A DNA stretch of 64,000 nt from Fallopia convolvulus (GCA_964016875.1 OZ024720.1:42065106-42129105); one strand, 5' to 3'. Positions 35,821 to 50,923 are shown, numbered from the stretch's first letter. The notes: generated from the sequence alone by a model not told the origin. Numbers and translations are program-made.

Positions 35821-36912
35821 ATGGCTTTGTTCGATTGTAGACAACTGCAGGATGAACACTTCCATGACTATTTTTCAAGATTTCAAGACCATGTGTTTGA
35901 ACTTGGTGCTTGGGGATTACGATACAGTGATAAAGAGGTGAACATGGGAGTTATCCATGGTATGAATCTTGAGACAAGGGGATTGGTTGATTACATGAGC
36001 AATGGGAGGCTTTTATATATGGGACCTGAGGAATGCTGGGATATCTTATGTTTCATGAGCCATCAAAGCTTTCTGGTTGAGTCATCTTCCCAACCACCCC
36101 AACCGGTTGATAAGTCTCTTGAGGATATTATCAGGGATATCTCAAAAGGGGCGGATGCTATAATCACGGAGCATTGTTAGTCATGTTCTTCAAGTTTTCA
36201 TTCCACAATCTCATGTCCTTTTGAGCTGTGTGGAAATGGTGGTGGAATCACATTGGAGTTAAACGATCATGAGTCAAACACCCAAATTCAAGTTGAAGAG
36301 CAATCTAAGACACTTGATGTGGGTTATGAGGATGAATTTGATGTCCAATATGAAGTCACACCTATAAGGCAAGTTGAGCAGATCATCACAGAGCCAAAGG
36401 AAGTTTGTGCTGGCATAGAGATTCTTACAGAGCCTAGGGAGCCTGAGTCATCTTCACTCACGTGGAGTAAATTTCTTGAGGGTTTTACGGTTTTGGAACA
36501 AGACTCGTTTGTTGACCATGATGACTTCTTTGCTGATGAAGTAGACAACCATGAGGGAGAAAATCAACATGATACATCTGTTAAGGCTCCCATTGTCATG
36601 GTGCGCCCTATGTTAGGCCTTGACATCCCATGCTTCAGTTTCGCCACCTTCTCACATCAAGATCTTATGGATTTCCAAGATGAGAAGCCAAGTCTACAAC
36701 ACAAGGTGGAAGATGGAGAATATATGGAGTTCATGTTGGATAAAAGTGGTATTGCTGAGAAGTGCTTTGATTCATACTGTATGTATTTTCTAAAGCCACC
36801 ACTTGTGCTGAATTTATTTGAACAAATGCCATATCATGCCAACTGGGCACACATGTTTGATAAGTTAAAACGATCTTTGAAAGTTATATTATGCATGTTT
36901 AATTTATCATGA
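35821..36912 (+). pseudogene. gag: Gag-like ORF of body 2, most complete copy, one amber stop
   Basis: 363 codons from ATG 35821 to TGA 36912. One in-frame TAG at 36178-36180 follows TEHC; copy 0 has GAG at that place, so it looks like a single change. The first part is the Gag capsid (HFHDYFSRFQ, VDYMSNGRLLYMGPEECWDIL). The second part is a low-complexity, acidic tail (EEQSKTLDVGYEDEFDV). No zinc knuckle and no protease. It is the sole protein of this non-autonomous family and would be expected to form particles for an enzyme donor. No second gene overlaps it. Confidence 0.75.
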
Positions 36913-38656
36913 TGTTACTTATGTTTTTCTGAGATGTGTGCATGGGGATTTGACAGGTTGCTAAGGGCATTGACAATGTTTAATCTTCTCAATTTATGCT
37001 AAGGGTCAAGCTAATGACATTAAACAAGCGCTTCTTGGGAGGCAACCCAAGGTTTAGAGTAGTTTTGTTTTTCATTTATAATCTTTTACTTTTTAGGTAG
37101 TTTTTGGTGTGTGTTAGATATCCTAGGTCAAAAGATTGATAACCCGAAGAAGCCACCACCACCACCGTCGGATTTCCCGCCATCTTACACGGATCACTAG
37201 AGTTTTTGTAAGTATTTCTCTTCTCTTTACTTCTTACTATACTTTGGGGACAAAGTATGTTTTAAGCATGGGGGAAGGGACTTACTTGTTTGCATTGAAT
37301 ATAGTTGGATTAGTTTAGGTCATATTTAAAATTTTTGCATGCATTGATTAAAATGTTGAATAATGAAAAAAAATCAGAAAAAATTGAAAAAATACAAAAA
37401 AATATTGCATTTAGGTTCTTATTTCCCCATTGTTTGATTCCTCTTGTGTTTCTAAGTTAAGTATAAGTTCTAACCCATGATTTGCATGATTTACGGATGT
37501 TAATATGATATAAGCATGATCATTTATTAAATGACTTGATTATAGGATGGAGCATGTATTTAGCTTGAGTTTTAGATTCATTCTGAAGTTCTAGACAAAA
37601 CAATTAGCCTTGTGAGATTTAATTTTTGTCGTTTCATGATATATTTGTTCTTTACATTCTTGAGTGTATCACCATGATTATCTAGCTCTAGAACTTGCGT
37701 TAATACTCTATTTTGAGGCTGCTTTATATGATTGAATGCATGACATTAACATGATTGAGCCAAATTTTCTTATTAGCCTATTATTTCCCTTCCTACCCTA
37801 CAAGATCCAGGTTTTTGACACCCCATTTCTTTTAAGCTTTAAGCCTATTTTTGGTTGCTCCACAAAATTTTCCTAGCCTAATAAGCTTGACCCAGGATCC
37901 GGGATTTAGGACTTTAGGTTGTGTTTTTGGTTTTGTGTGAGTTATGTATAAGTATGGGGGAGTTGGAGAAAAGGAAGAAAAGAAGAAATAAAACTCTTGG
38001 TTTCAAGGAAAAAATGAAGATGAAGTTTGTTGCAAAATAAGCAAAAGAAAAAGTGCTTAAAAGTTAGTAGTCTTCATTAACAAAGTAAGAAAGAGTTGAA
38101 AAGAGGAAAAAGAAAGAATAAAAAGAAAAAAAAAAGAAGCAAAGTGCTTTAATGTAATTGTAATGAGTTGGTAGAAAGAAGTTTGGAAGAAGTTGAGAAG
38201 AAAGTGTTGAAGTTTGGGTTAGGATTAGTTCTCTATCCCGGATTTAACACCACAAGCCAAATATTATCCCTTCCAAATTTCTCTTTACCTTGACCTCATT
38301 ACAAGCCTTAAAAAGACCTCATGATTCATGTTATGTATTTGATCCCCAGCGGTGGAGATTTAGAACTCTGATGCTAGCATATGGTAGTCTAGTTGTCATG
38401 GGTGATTTTTGAGTGAAACACGTCCTTTATACACTTGAGAGTTGAGTGCAAACACAATTTCCTTGGTGAGGTCGAGAATGAATGAATGGTCTTTACTTGT
38501 TGCTTACCATAATGCATGTTGAGAAGTCTTGGTTGGGTTTTTGATTATATGTGAAATGCTTGTTTGACTTGAGATGTATGTATGATTGCATTTCTATGGT
38601 GTGATTTGGATTTATGTCTTGCTTGAGGACAAGCAAGGGTTAAGCATGGGGGAATT
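36913..38656 (+). other. Non-coding tail of body 2
   Basis: Same structure as 32354-34097: stem-loop at 37034-37051, A/G-rich stretch near 37965-38150, and the polypurine tract (AAGCATGGGGGAATT) before 38657. Confidence 0.8.
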
Positions 38657-39725
38657 TGATAGCTTGCATTTAGGTAGTGTTTATGATGCATATTTATGTT
38701 TATTTTGCATGGTTTTAGCTTAGTTTAGTCTAGTTCTCAGGTTTTTAGGTTTTCTAGGAAATTCGGTTTTTGCGCTTGTTTTGTTCGGTTTTGCAGATCT
38801 TTAGGTAAACAAGCATAGATGAGATGGATATTAGATGATTGTGGTGGAGTTTGATGAAGCTTAGAGTGATACAAGTGAAGATTAGAAGAGTTAACGTCCA
38901 AGAGCTTGTGTGAAAAGAACGCTTAAACCCGGGCTATGTATTGGAGTTCTTGTTTCGACAACTCTATCTTGCAATGCTTGATTTGGGAGCTATAGTGTTG
39001 GAATGAAGCTGAATTTGCTATCATTGGAAAGCTAATTCCAAGAGCTAGAATTCATGTTTTTACTCCGAGTACAACTTCCAAATATAAGTGGGTCAAAACA
39101 ACCTCTGAAGTGCCACCTGAATGCTGAACCGAGAGTAATTGCGCGGGATCACAATTGCTCGGCCGCACAATTCGGTGAAATTTCGCGCAATTGGGACTGA
39201 GGGATGATTGCGCGGGATGAAAATTGCTCGGCCGCGCAATCCTCATGCAAACCGAGCAATCGGTGTTTTTCACGCGGACGACATTTAGGCTTGACTTTTG
39301 GGTCTAGGGTTATATCATATTCGAGTATAGCTTAAAGATAGATCTTTTGAGGATTATTTGGAAGACATATTTAAACCTTATGTTGGTTTTATTTTCATAA
39401 CTTTGGATCATACTTTTGGAGGCTAGGGTTTTTCTCTCAAGAAAGACTTTGAACCTTTGTAAATTTGATTTTAATTTCAATTATGCATTGCTAATTTTCC
39501 CTTGTGTTTGACTAATTAGTGAAGTCATGAATTGTGTATGATTGTGAGATTTAATTGATTCTCGACAAACTTGAATAGAAATTATTCCATGTGCTTAATT
39601 GAATCAGAATTATTCTAGGGTTTTATTAGATTAGCTACCTAATAGAATTTCTAGGTTAATTTACAACTGAATCTGATTAATTACCGGTCGGAGTTAATCC
39701 GATCAAGAGTAGACTTTAATTAATT
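38657..39725 (+). repeat. LTR C of the tandem block, 3' part missing
   Basis: Starts TGATAGC and stops after TTAATTAATT, where it is joined to the satellite. About 0.5 kb is missing compared with LTR B. The terminal ATCA is absent, so no target duplication can be checked on this side. Confidence 0.92.
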
Positions 39726-42700
39726 CGAACTATAAAATCAAGACGTATCGAATAAAACCATAATTTCGAACGTAGAAACCGAATGCCACATTTAGAAGTG
39801 ACATTTAAATGGACATTTCATCGAACACTTGGCGTGCAATGTTAGATAAAAAGTCATTTTAAAGCCAAAATAAGAAAAAAACAAGTGAACTTTAAAGACA
39901 TCTAGGCAAAAGCATAAAGAATGAGGATAATATCAAGAAAATAAGCACATTCTGCACTACAAAATAAAGAACAATCAAATAAAAACATAAATTCGGACCT
40001 AGAAACCGAATTCCACATTTAGGAGTGACATTAACATGGATATTCATCAAACACTTGGTGTGCAATGTTAGATCACAAGTTATTTTAAAGACAAAAGAAG
40101 AAAAAACAAGTGATCTTTAAAGACATCTAGGGATAAGCACAAAGAATGAGGATAGTATCATGAAAATAAGAACATTCTGCACTACAAAATAATGAACAAT
40201 TTAATAAAACCATAAATTTGAACCTAGAAACCGAATGCCACATTTAGGAGTGACATTTACATGGACATTTCATCGAACACATGGCGTGCAATGTTTGACC
40301 ACTAGTCATTTTAAAGGCAAAAGGAGAAAAAACAATTAATGTTGAAAGACAACTAGGCATAAGCACTTTGAATGAGGGTAGTATCAAGCCATAAAGCACA
40401 TTTGGTACTACAAAACCGAAACATATCGAATAAAAACATAAATTAGAACCTAGAAACCGAATGCCACATTTAGGAGTGACATTTACATGGAGATTTCATC
40501 GAACACTTGGCGTGCAATGTTAGATCAAAAGTCATTTTAATGGCAAAAGGAGAAAAAACAAGTAAACTTTAAATACATCTAGGCATAAGCACTAAGAATG
40601 AGGATAGTATCAAGCCAATAAGCACATTCTGCACTACAAAATCAATTTATGTCGAATAAAAGCATAAATTCGAACCTAGAAACTGAATGCCACATTTAGG
40701 AGTGACATTTACAAGGACATTTCATCGAACACTTGGCGTGCAATGTTAGATCAAGAGTCAGTTTAATGGCAGAAGGAGAAAAAACAAGTGAAATTTAATG
40801 ACATCTAGGCATAAGCATAAATAATGAGGATAGTATCAAGCAAATAAGCACATTCTATACTACAAAATCAAGAACAATCGAATAATAGCATAAATTCGAA
40901 CCTAGAAGCCGAATGCCACATTTAGGAGTGACATTTACATAAACATTTCATCGAACACTTACAATATGAGATCACAAGTCATTTTAAATGCAAAAGAAGA
41001 AAAAACAATGAGTGACATTTACATGGACATTGAAACCGAACAAATGGCGTGCAATGTTAGATCACAAGTCGTTTTAAAGGCAAAATGAGAAAAAAATAAG
41101 TAATCTTTAAAGACATCTAGGCATAAGCACTAAGAATGAGGATACTATCAAGCCAATAAGCACATTCTACACTACAAAATCAAGACGTATTGAATAAAAG
41201 CATAAGCTCGAACCTAGAAAGCAAATGCCACATTTAGAAGTGACATTTACATGGACATTTCATCGAACACTTGGGGTGCAATGTTTGACCAAAAGTCATT
41301 TTAAAGGCAAAAGGAGAAAAAACAAGTAAACTTTAAAGACACCTAGGCATAAGCATAAAGAATGAGGATACTATCAAGCAAATAAGCACATTCTACACTA
41401 CAAAATCAAAGAACAATCGAATAAAAGCATAAATTCGAACCTAGAAACCGAATACAACATTTAGGAGTGACATTTTCAAGGACATTTCATCGAACACTTG
41501 GCATGCAATAGTAGATCACAAGTAATTTTAAAAGCAAAAGAAGAAAAAACAAGTGAACTTTAAAGACATCTAGGCATTAGCACAAAGAATGAGGATATTA
41601 TAAAGCAAATAAGCACACTCTGCCCTACAAAATCAAGAACAATCGAATAAAAGCATAAATTCGTACCTAGAAACCGAATGCCACATTTAGGAGTGACAAT
41701 TATATATGGATATCATCTAACACTTGGCGTGCAATGTTAGATCACAAGTCATTTTAAAGGCAAAAAAAGAAAAACAAGTGATCTTTAAAGACATCTAGGC
41801 ATAAGCACAAAGAATGAGGATTGTATCAAGCCAATAAGCACATTCTTCACTACAAAATCAAGAACAAATGAATAAAAGCATAAATTCGAACCTAGAAACC
41901 GAATGCCACATTTAGGAGTGACATTTACAAGGACATTTCATCGAACACATGGCGTGCAATGTTAGATCACAAGTCATTTTAAAGGCAAAAGGAGAAAAAA
42001 CAAGTAATCTTTAAAGACATCTAGGCATAAGCACTATGAATGAGGATAGTATCAAGGCAATAAGGACATTCTGCACCAAAAAATTAAGACGTATCGAAAA
42101 AAGCATAAATTCGAACCTAGAAACCGAATGCCACATTTAGGAGTGACATTTACATGGACATTTCATCGAACACTTGACAAGGAATGTTAGATCAAAAGTC
42201 ATTTTAAAGGGCAAAAGAAGAAAAAACAAGTGAACTTAAAAGACATATAGGCATAAGCATAAAAAATGACGATAGTATCAAGCAAATAAGCACACACTAC
42301 ACTACAAAATCAAAAACAATCAAATAAAAGCATAAATTCGAACCTAGAAACAGAATGCCACATTTACCAGTGACATTTACATGGATATTCATCGAGCACT
42401 TGGCGTGCAATGTTAGATCACAAGTCATTTTAAAGGCAAAAGAAGAAAAAACAAGTAATTTTTAAAGACATCTACGAATAAGCACAAAGAATGAGGATTG
42501 TATCAAGCCAATAAGCACATTCTTCACTACAAAATCAAGAACAAATGAATAAAAGCATAAATTCGAACCTAGAAACCGAATGCCACATTAAGGAGTGACA
42601 TTTACATAGACCTTTCATCGAACACATGGCGTGCAATGTTAGATCACAAGTCATTTTAAAGGCACAAGGAGAAAAAATAAGTAATCTTTAAAGACTTCTA

Positions 42701-45700
42701 GGCATAAGCACTAAGACTGAGGATGCTATCAAGCCAATAAGCACATTATGCACTACAAAATCAACACGTATCTAATAAAACAATAAATTCGAACCTAGAA
42801 ACAGAATGCAACATTTAGGAGTGACATTTACATGGACATTTCATCGAACACTTTGCGTGGAATGTTTGATCAAAAGTCATTTTAAAGGAAAAAGGAGTAA
42901 AAAACAAGTGAACATTAAAGACATCTAGGCATAAGCATAAAAAATGACGATTGTATCAAGCAAATAAGCACACTCTACACTAAAAAATCAAGAACAATCA
43001 AATAAAAGCATAAATTCGAACCTAGAAACCGAATGCCAAATTTAGGAGTGACATTTACATGGACATTTCATCGAACACTTGACGTACAATATTAGATCAC
43101 AAACCATTATAAAGGTAAAAGAAGAAAAAACAAGTGATCTTTGAGTACATCTAGGCATAAACACAAAGAATGAGGATACTATCAACCCAATAAGAACATT
43201 CTGCACTACAAAATCAACACGTATCGAATAAAAGCATAAGTTTGAACCTAGAATACGAATGCAACAATTAGGAGTGACACTTACATGGACAATAAGCACG
43301 AACCTAGAACACTTGTCGTGCAATGTTAAATTACAAGTCATTTTAAAGGCAAAAGGAGAAAAAACAAGTGATCAAGCCAATAAGCACATTCTACAAAACA
43401 AAAAGATGACCGATCGAAAAAAAGCATAAATTCAAACCTAGAAACCGAAGTCCACATTTAGGAGTGACATTTATTTTGACATTTCATCGAACACTTGGCG
43501 TTCAATGTTAGATCACAAGTCATTTTAAAGACAAAAGTAGAAAAAAGAAGTGATCATTTAAGACATCTAGGCATAAGCACAAAGAATGTGGATAGTATCA
43601 AACTAATAAGCACATTCTGCACTACAATATCAAGACATATCGAATTAAAGCATAAATTCGAACCTAAAACCCTAATGTCAGGTTTAGGAGTGACATTTAC
43701 ATGGACATTTCATCGTACACATGGCATGCAATGTTAGATCACAAGTCATTTTAAAGACAAAAGCGAAAACACAAGTGAACATTTATAGAGATCTAGTCAT
43801 AAGCATAAAGAATGAGGATAATATCAAGCCCATAAGCACATTCAGCACTACAAAAAAAGGAACAATCGAATAAAAGCATAATATTTAACGTAGAAACAGA
43901 ATGCCACATTTAGGTGTGACATTTACATGGACATTTCATCAAACACTTGGCAAATGATAAAAAAACAAGTGATATTTAATGACATCTACGCACAAGAATA
44001 AAGAATGAGGATAATTTCAAGCCAATAAGCAAATTTTGCACTACAAAATAAAGAACAATCAAATATGAGCGTAAATTCGATCCTAGGACCGAATCCCACA
44101 TTTAGGAGCGACATTTACATGGATATTTCACCGAACACTTGGCGTGCAATGTTAGATCACAAGTTATTTTATGGGCAAAAGGAGAAAAAACAAGTGATCC
44201 TTAAAGACATCTAGGCAAAAGCACAAAGAATGAGGATAGTATCAAGACAATAAGCACATTCTACACTACGGATAAAGACATATCGAATTAAAGCATAAAT
44301 TCGAACCCAAAAACCAAATGCCACATTTAAGAGTGACATATACATGGACATTTCATCGTACACTTGCAATGTTAGATCACAAGTCATTTTAAGGACAAAA
44401 GAGAAAAAACAAGTGAGCTTTATAGACATATAGTCATAAGCATAAAGAATGAGGATAGTATCAAGCCCATAAGCACATTCTGCACTACAAAATCAAGAAC
44501 AATCGAATAAAAGCATAAATTCCAACTTAGAAACCGAATCCCACATTTAGGAGTGACATTTACATATACATTTCATCGAACACTTGGCGTAGAATGTTAG
44601 ATCACAAGTCAATTTTAAAGGAAAAATAAGAGAAAACAAGTGAGCTTTAATGACATCTAGGCTAAGCATAAACAATTATGATAGTATCAAGCCAATAAGC
44701 ATATTCTGCACTACAAAATCAAGAACAATCGAATAAAAGCATAAATTCGAACCTAGAAACCGAATGCCACATTTAGGAGTGACGTTTACATGGATATTCA
44801 TCGAACACTTGGCGTGCAATGTTAGATCACAAGTAATTTTAAAGGAAAAAGAAGAAAAACAAGTGAACTTTAAAGATATCTAGGCATAAGAATAAAGAAT
44901 AACAATGTTATAAAGCAAATAAGCGCACTCTGCACTACAAAATCAAGAACAATCGAATAAAAGCATAAATTCGTACCTAGAGACCGAATACCACATTTAG
45001 GAGTGACATTTACATGGATAGTCATCGAACACTTGACGTGCAATGTTAGATCACAAGTCATTTTAAAGGCAAAAGAAGAAAAAACAAGTGATTTTTAAAG
45101 ACATCTAGGCATAAGCACAAAGAATGAGGATTGTATCAAGCGAATAAGCACATTCTCCACTAAAAAAAATCAAGACGTATCGAATAAAAGAATAAATTCG
45201 ATCCTATAAACCGAATGCCACATTTAGGAGTGACATTACATGGACATTGTATCGAGCACTTGGCATGCAGTGTTAGATCACAAGTCATTTTAAAGGGAAA
45301 AGGAGAAAAAACAAGTGATCTTCAGAAGACATCTAGGCATAAGCACAAAGAATGAGGATAGTATCAAGCCAATAAGCACATTCCGCACTACAAAATTAAG
45401 ACGTATCAAATAAAAGCATAAACCTAGAAACAGAATGCCACATTTAGGAGTGACATTTACATGGACATTTCATCGAACACTTGGCGTGCAATGTTAGATC
45501 AAAAAGTCATTTTTAAGGAAAAAGAAGAAAAAATAACTGAACTCTAAAGACATCTAGGCATAAGCATAAAATATGACGATAGTATGAAGGAAATAAGCAC
45601 ACTCTACACTACAATATCAAGAACAACCGAATAAAAGCATAAATTCGAACCTAGAAACCGAATGCCAAATTTGGGAGTGACATTTACATGGACATTTCAT

Positions 45701-48700
45701 AGAACACTTGGCGTACGACATTAGATTACAAGTCATTTTAAAGGCAAAAGAAGAAAAAAAAGCCATCTTTAAAGACATCTAGGCATAAGTACAAAGAATG
45801 ATGATAGTATCAAGCAAATAAGCACATTCTACACTACAAAAATCAAGTAGAATCGAATAAAAGCATAAATGCGAACCTAGATACTGAATGCCACATTTAG
45901 GAGTGACATTTACATGTACATTTCATCGAATACTTGGCGTGTAGTGTTAGATCACAAGTCATTTTAAAGGGAAAAAGAGAATAAACAAGTGATCTTCAAA
46001 GACATCTAGGCATAAGCACAAAGAATGACGATTGTGTCAAGCCAATAAGCACATTTTGCACTAAAAAGTCAAGACCGATCGAATAAGAGTATAAATTCGA
46101 ACCTAGAAACCGAATCCCACATTTAAGAGTGAGGATAGTATCAAGCCAATAAGCACATTCTGCACTATAAAATCAAGACGTATCGATTAAAACCATAAAT
46201 TCGAATCTAGAAACCGAATGTCACATTTAGAAGTGACATTTACATGGACATTTCATCGAACACTTGGCGTGCAATGTTAGATCAAAAGTCATTTTAAAGG
46301 GCAAAAGAAGAAAAAACAAGTGAACTTTAAAAACATCTAGGCATAAGCATAAAGAATGAGCATATTATAAAGCAAATAAGCACACTCTACACAACAAAAT
46401 AAAGAACAATCGAATAAAAGCATAAATTCGTACCTAGTTACCGAATGCCACATTTAGGAGTGATAATTACATGGATATTCATCGAACACTTGGCGTGCAA
46501 TGTTAGATCACAAGTCATTGTAAAGGCAAAAGGAGAAAAAACAAGTAATCATTAAAGACATCTAGGCATAAGCACTACGAATGAGGATAGTATCAAGGCA
46601 ATAAGCACATTCTGCAATACAAAATCAAGACGTATCGAAAAAAGCATAAATTCGAACCTAGAAACCGAATGCCACATTTAGGAGTGACATTTAAATGGAC
46701 ATTTCATCGAACACTTGGCGTGCAATGTTAGATCGAAAGTCATTTTAAAGGGAAAAAGAAGAAAACACAAGTGAACTTAAAAGACATATAGGCATAAGCA
46801 TAAAAAATGACGATAGTATCAAGCAAATAAGCACACTCTACACTACAAAATCAAGAACAATCGAACAAAAGCATAAATTCGAACCTAGAAACCGAATGCT
46901 TAATTTACGAGTCACATTTACATGTACATTTCATCGAACATTTGGCGTATGGTATTAGATCACAAACCATTTTAAAGGTAAAAGAAGAAAAAACAAGTGA
47001 TCTTTGAGGACATCTAGGCATAAGCACAAAGAATGAGGATAGTAACAAGACAATAAGCACATTTTGCACTACAAAATCAAGACGTATCGAATAAAAGCAT
47101 AAGTTCGAACCCAGAAAGCAAATGCCACATTTAGAAGTGACATTTACATGGACATTTCATCGAACACTTGTCGTACAATGTTAGATGAAAAGTCATTTTG
47201 AAGGCAAAAGGAGAAAAAACAAGTGAACTTTAAAGACATCTCGGCATAAGCATAAAGAATGAGGAATGTATCAAGCAAATAAGCACATTCTGCAGTACAA
47301 AATCAAGACCAATAGAATAAAAGCATAAATTCGTTCCTAGAAACCGAATGCCACATTTAGGAGTGACATTTACATGGATATTCATCTAACACTTGACGTG
47401 CAATTTTAGATCACAAGTCATTTTATAGTAAAAAGAAGAAAAAAACAAGTGATCTTTAAAGACATCTACGCATAAGCACAAAGAATGAGGATTGTATCAA
47501 GCCAACAAGCACATTCTTCACTACAAAATCAAGAAAAAATGAATAAAAGCATAAATTCGAACCTACAAACCGAATGCCACATTTAGGAGTGACATTTACA
47601 TGGACATTTTATCGAACACATGGTGTGCAATGTTAGATCACAAGTTATTTTAAAGGCAAAAGGAGAAATAACAAGTAATCTTTAAAGACATCTAGGCATA
47701 GGCACTAAGAATGAGGATAGTATCAAGCCAATAAAGACATCTAGGCATAAGCATAAAGAGATCTAGGCATAAGGCAATAACAAGTGAACTTTAGACATAT
47801 CTAGGCATAAGCATAAAGAATAAGGATAGTATCAAGGAAATAAGCACATTCTTCACTACAAAATCAAGAACAAATGAATAAAAGCATAAATTCGAACCTA
47901 CAAACCGAATGCCACATTTAGGAGTGACATTTACATGGACATTTCATCGAACACATGGCGTTCAATGTTAGATCACAAGTCATTTTAAAGGCAAAAGGAA
48001 AAAAACAAGTAATCTTTAAAGACATCTAGGCATAAGCACTAAGAATGAGGATACTATCAAGCCAATAAGCACATTATGCACTACAAAATCAACACATATC
48101 GAATGAAAGCATAAATTCGAACCTAGAAACCGAATGCCACATTTAGGAGTGAAATTGATATGGACATTTCATCGAACACTTGGAGTGCAATGTTAGATAA
48201 AAATTCATTTTAAAGGCAAAAGGAGAAAAAACAAGTGAACTTTAAAGACATCTAGGCATAAGCATAAATAATAACGATAGTATCAAGCAAATAAGCACAC
48301 TCTACACAACAAATCCAAGAACAATCGAATAAAAGCATAAATTCGAACCTAGAAACCGAAAGCCAAATTTAGGAGTGACATGTACATGGACATTTCATCG
48401 AACACTTAGCGTACAACATTAGATCATTTGTCATTTTAAAGGAAAAAGTAGAATAAAAAGCGATCTTTAAAGACATCTAGGCATAAGAAAAAAACGACGA
48501 TAGTATCAAACACATAAGCACATTCTACACTACAAAATCAAGAAGAATCGAATAATTGCATAAATTCAAACCTAGATACCGAATGCCACATTTAGGAGTG
48601 ACATTTACATGGACATTTCATCGAACACTTGACGTGCAATGTTAGATCAAAATTCATTTTAATGGCAAAAGGAGAAAAAACAAGTGAACTTTAAAGTCAC

Positions 48701-50740
48701 CTAGGCATAAGCATAAGGAATAAGGATAGTATCAAGCAAATTAGCACATTTTACACTACAAAATCAAGAAACAGAATGCCACATTTAGGAGTGACATTTA
48801 CATGGATATTCATCGAACACTTGGCATGTAATCTTAGATCACAAGTCATTTTAAAGGCAAAAGAAGAAAAAACAAGTGATCTTTAAAGACATCTACGCAT
48901 AAGCACAAAGAATGAGGATTGTATCAAACCAATAAGCACATTCTAGACTACAAAATCAAGAACAATCGGATAAAAAGCATAAATTCGAACCCAGAAACCT
49001 AATGCAACATTGAGGAGTTACATTTTCATGGACATTTCATCGAACACTTGGCGTGCAATAGTATATCACAAGTCATTTTAAACGCAAAAGAAGAAAAAAT
49101 AAGTGAACTTTAAAGACATCTAGGCATTAGCACAAAGAATGAGGATAGTATCAAGCCAATAAGCCCATTCTACACTACAAAATCAAGAACAATCGAATAA
49201 AAGCATAAATTCGAATCTAGAAACCGAATGCCACATTTAGGAGTGACATTTACATGGATATTCATCGAACACTTGGCGTGCAATGTTAGATCACAAGTCA
49301 TTTTAAAGGTAAAAGAAGAAAAAACAAGTGATTTTTAAAGACATCTAGGCATAAGCACTAAGAATGAGGATACTATCAAGCCAATAAGCACATTATGCAC
49401 TACAAAATCAACACGTATCGAATAAAAGCATAAATTCGAACCTAGAAACCGAATGCCACATTTAGGAGTGACATTTACATGGACATTTCATCGAACACAT
49501 GGCTTGCAATGTTAGATATAAATTCATTTTATAGGCAAAAGGAGAAAAAACAAGCTATCTTTAAAGATATTTAGGCATAAGCACTACGAATGAGGATAGT
49601 ATCAAGGCAATAAGCACATTCTGCACTACGAAATCAAGACGTATCGAAAAAAGCATAAATTCGAACCTTGAAACCGAATACCAGATTTTGACATTTACAT
49701 GGACATTTCATCGAACACTTGGCGTGCAATGTTAGATCAAAAGTCACTTTAATGGCAAAAGGAGAAAAAACAAGAGAAGTTTAAAGACATCTAGGCATAA
49801 ACATAAAGAACGAGGATAGTATCAAGCAAATAAGCACATTCTACACTACAAAATCAAGAACAATCGAATAAAAGCATAATTTCGAACCTATAAACCGAAT
49901 GCCACATTTAGGAGTGACATTTACATGGACATTTCATCGTACACTTGGCGTACAATGTTAGATGACAAGTCATTTTAAATCAAAAGGAGAAAAAACAAGT
50001 GATCTATAAAGACATCTAGGCATAAGCATAAAGAATGAGGATAGTATCAAGCCAATATGCACATTGTGCACTACAAAATCAAGACGTATCGAATAAAAGC
50101 ATAAATTCGAACCTAGAAACCGAATGCCACATTTAGGAGTGACGTTTACATGGACATTTAATCGAACACTTGGCATGAAGTGTTAGATCACAAGTCATTT
50201 TAAAGGGAAAAGGAGAAAAAACAAGTGATCTTTAAAAGACATCTAGGCACTAGCACAAAGACTGAGGATAGTATCAAGGCAATAAGCACATTCTACACTG
50301 CAAAATTAAGACGTATCGAGTAAAAGCATAAATTCTAACCTTGAAACAGAATGCCACATTTAGGAGTGACATTTACATGGACATTTCATCGAACACTTGG
50401 CGTGCAATGTTAGATCAAAAGTCTTTTTTAAGGCAAAAGAAGAAAAAACAACTGAACTTTAAAGACATTTAGGCATAAGCATAAAAAATGACATATCAAG
50501 CAAATAAGCACGCTCTACACTACAACATCAAGAACAATCGAATAAAAGCATAAATTCGAACCTAGAAACCGAATGCCAAATTTGGGAGTGATATTTACAT
50601 GGACATTTCATAGAACACTTGGCATACGACATTAGATCACAAGTCATTTTAAAGGCAATAGAAGAAAAAAAAAAGCGATGTTTAAAGACATCAAGGCATA
50701 AGTACAACAAATGATGATGGTATCAAGCAAATAAGCACAT

Positions 50741-50748
50741 TCTACACT
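50741..50748. other. Target-site duplication of the MITE, left
   Basis: tctacact; the right copy at 50924-50931 is tctacatt (one mismatch). Confidence 0.7.
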
Positions 50749-50923
50749 CACTATTCTAAAAATCCCTTCTAGGCCCCGCCTTGGCATTGGAAGGTGCTAG
50801 CCCGCCTAGCCGTCCAAACCACCTAAGCACACGTTTAGGACCGCCTAGTCCACCGTTCAGGCCGTCTAGGCACTAGGCGTTCCCTCTCCGCCCAGCATGC
50901 ACCTAGCGTTGTTTAGAACATTG
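50749..50923 (+). mobile_element. hAT-like MITE inserted in the satellite
   Basis: 175 bp. The ends read CACTATTCTAAA and, inverted, CAATGTTCTAAA, which fits the hAT terminal pattern CA.TGTTCTAAA. The 8-bp near-duplication at the flanks is the right size for hAT. The interior is G+C-rich and repeats CCGCCTAGG / CTAGGCG motifs, unlike the satellite. It has no ORF, so it would be moved by a transposase from elsewhere. Confidence 0.75.

Larger units (their letters stand above)
30047..39725 (+). mobile_element. Three-LTR, two-body tandem of a non-autonomous Athila-like element
   Basis: LTR (30047-31592), body (31593-34097), LTR (34098-35712), body (35713-38656), truncated LTR (38657-39725). The second unit follows the first at a constant 4559-bp offset over the 3' tail and LTR. 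Each body has a tRNA-Asp primer site, a gag-like ORF and the conserved stem-loop, but no pol. A tandem of this kind is the expected product of unequal recombination between elements or LTRs. Left flank is satellite phase about 135, right flank about 70, so satellite DNA was also lost. Confidence 0.92.
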
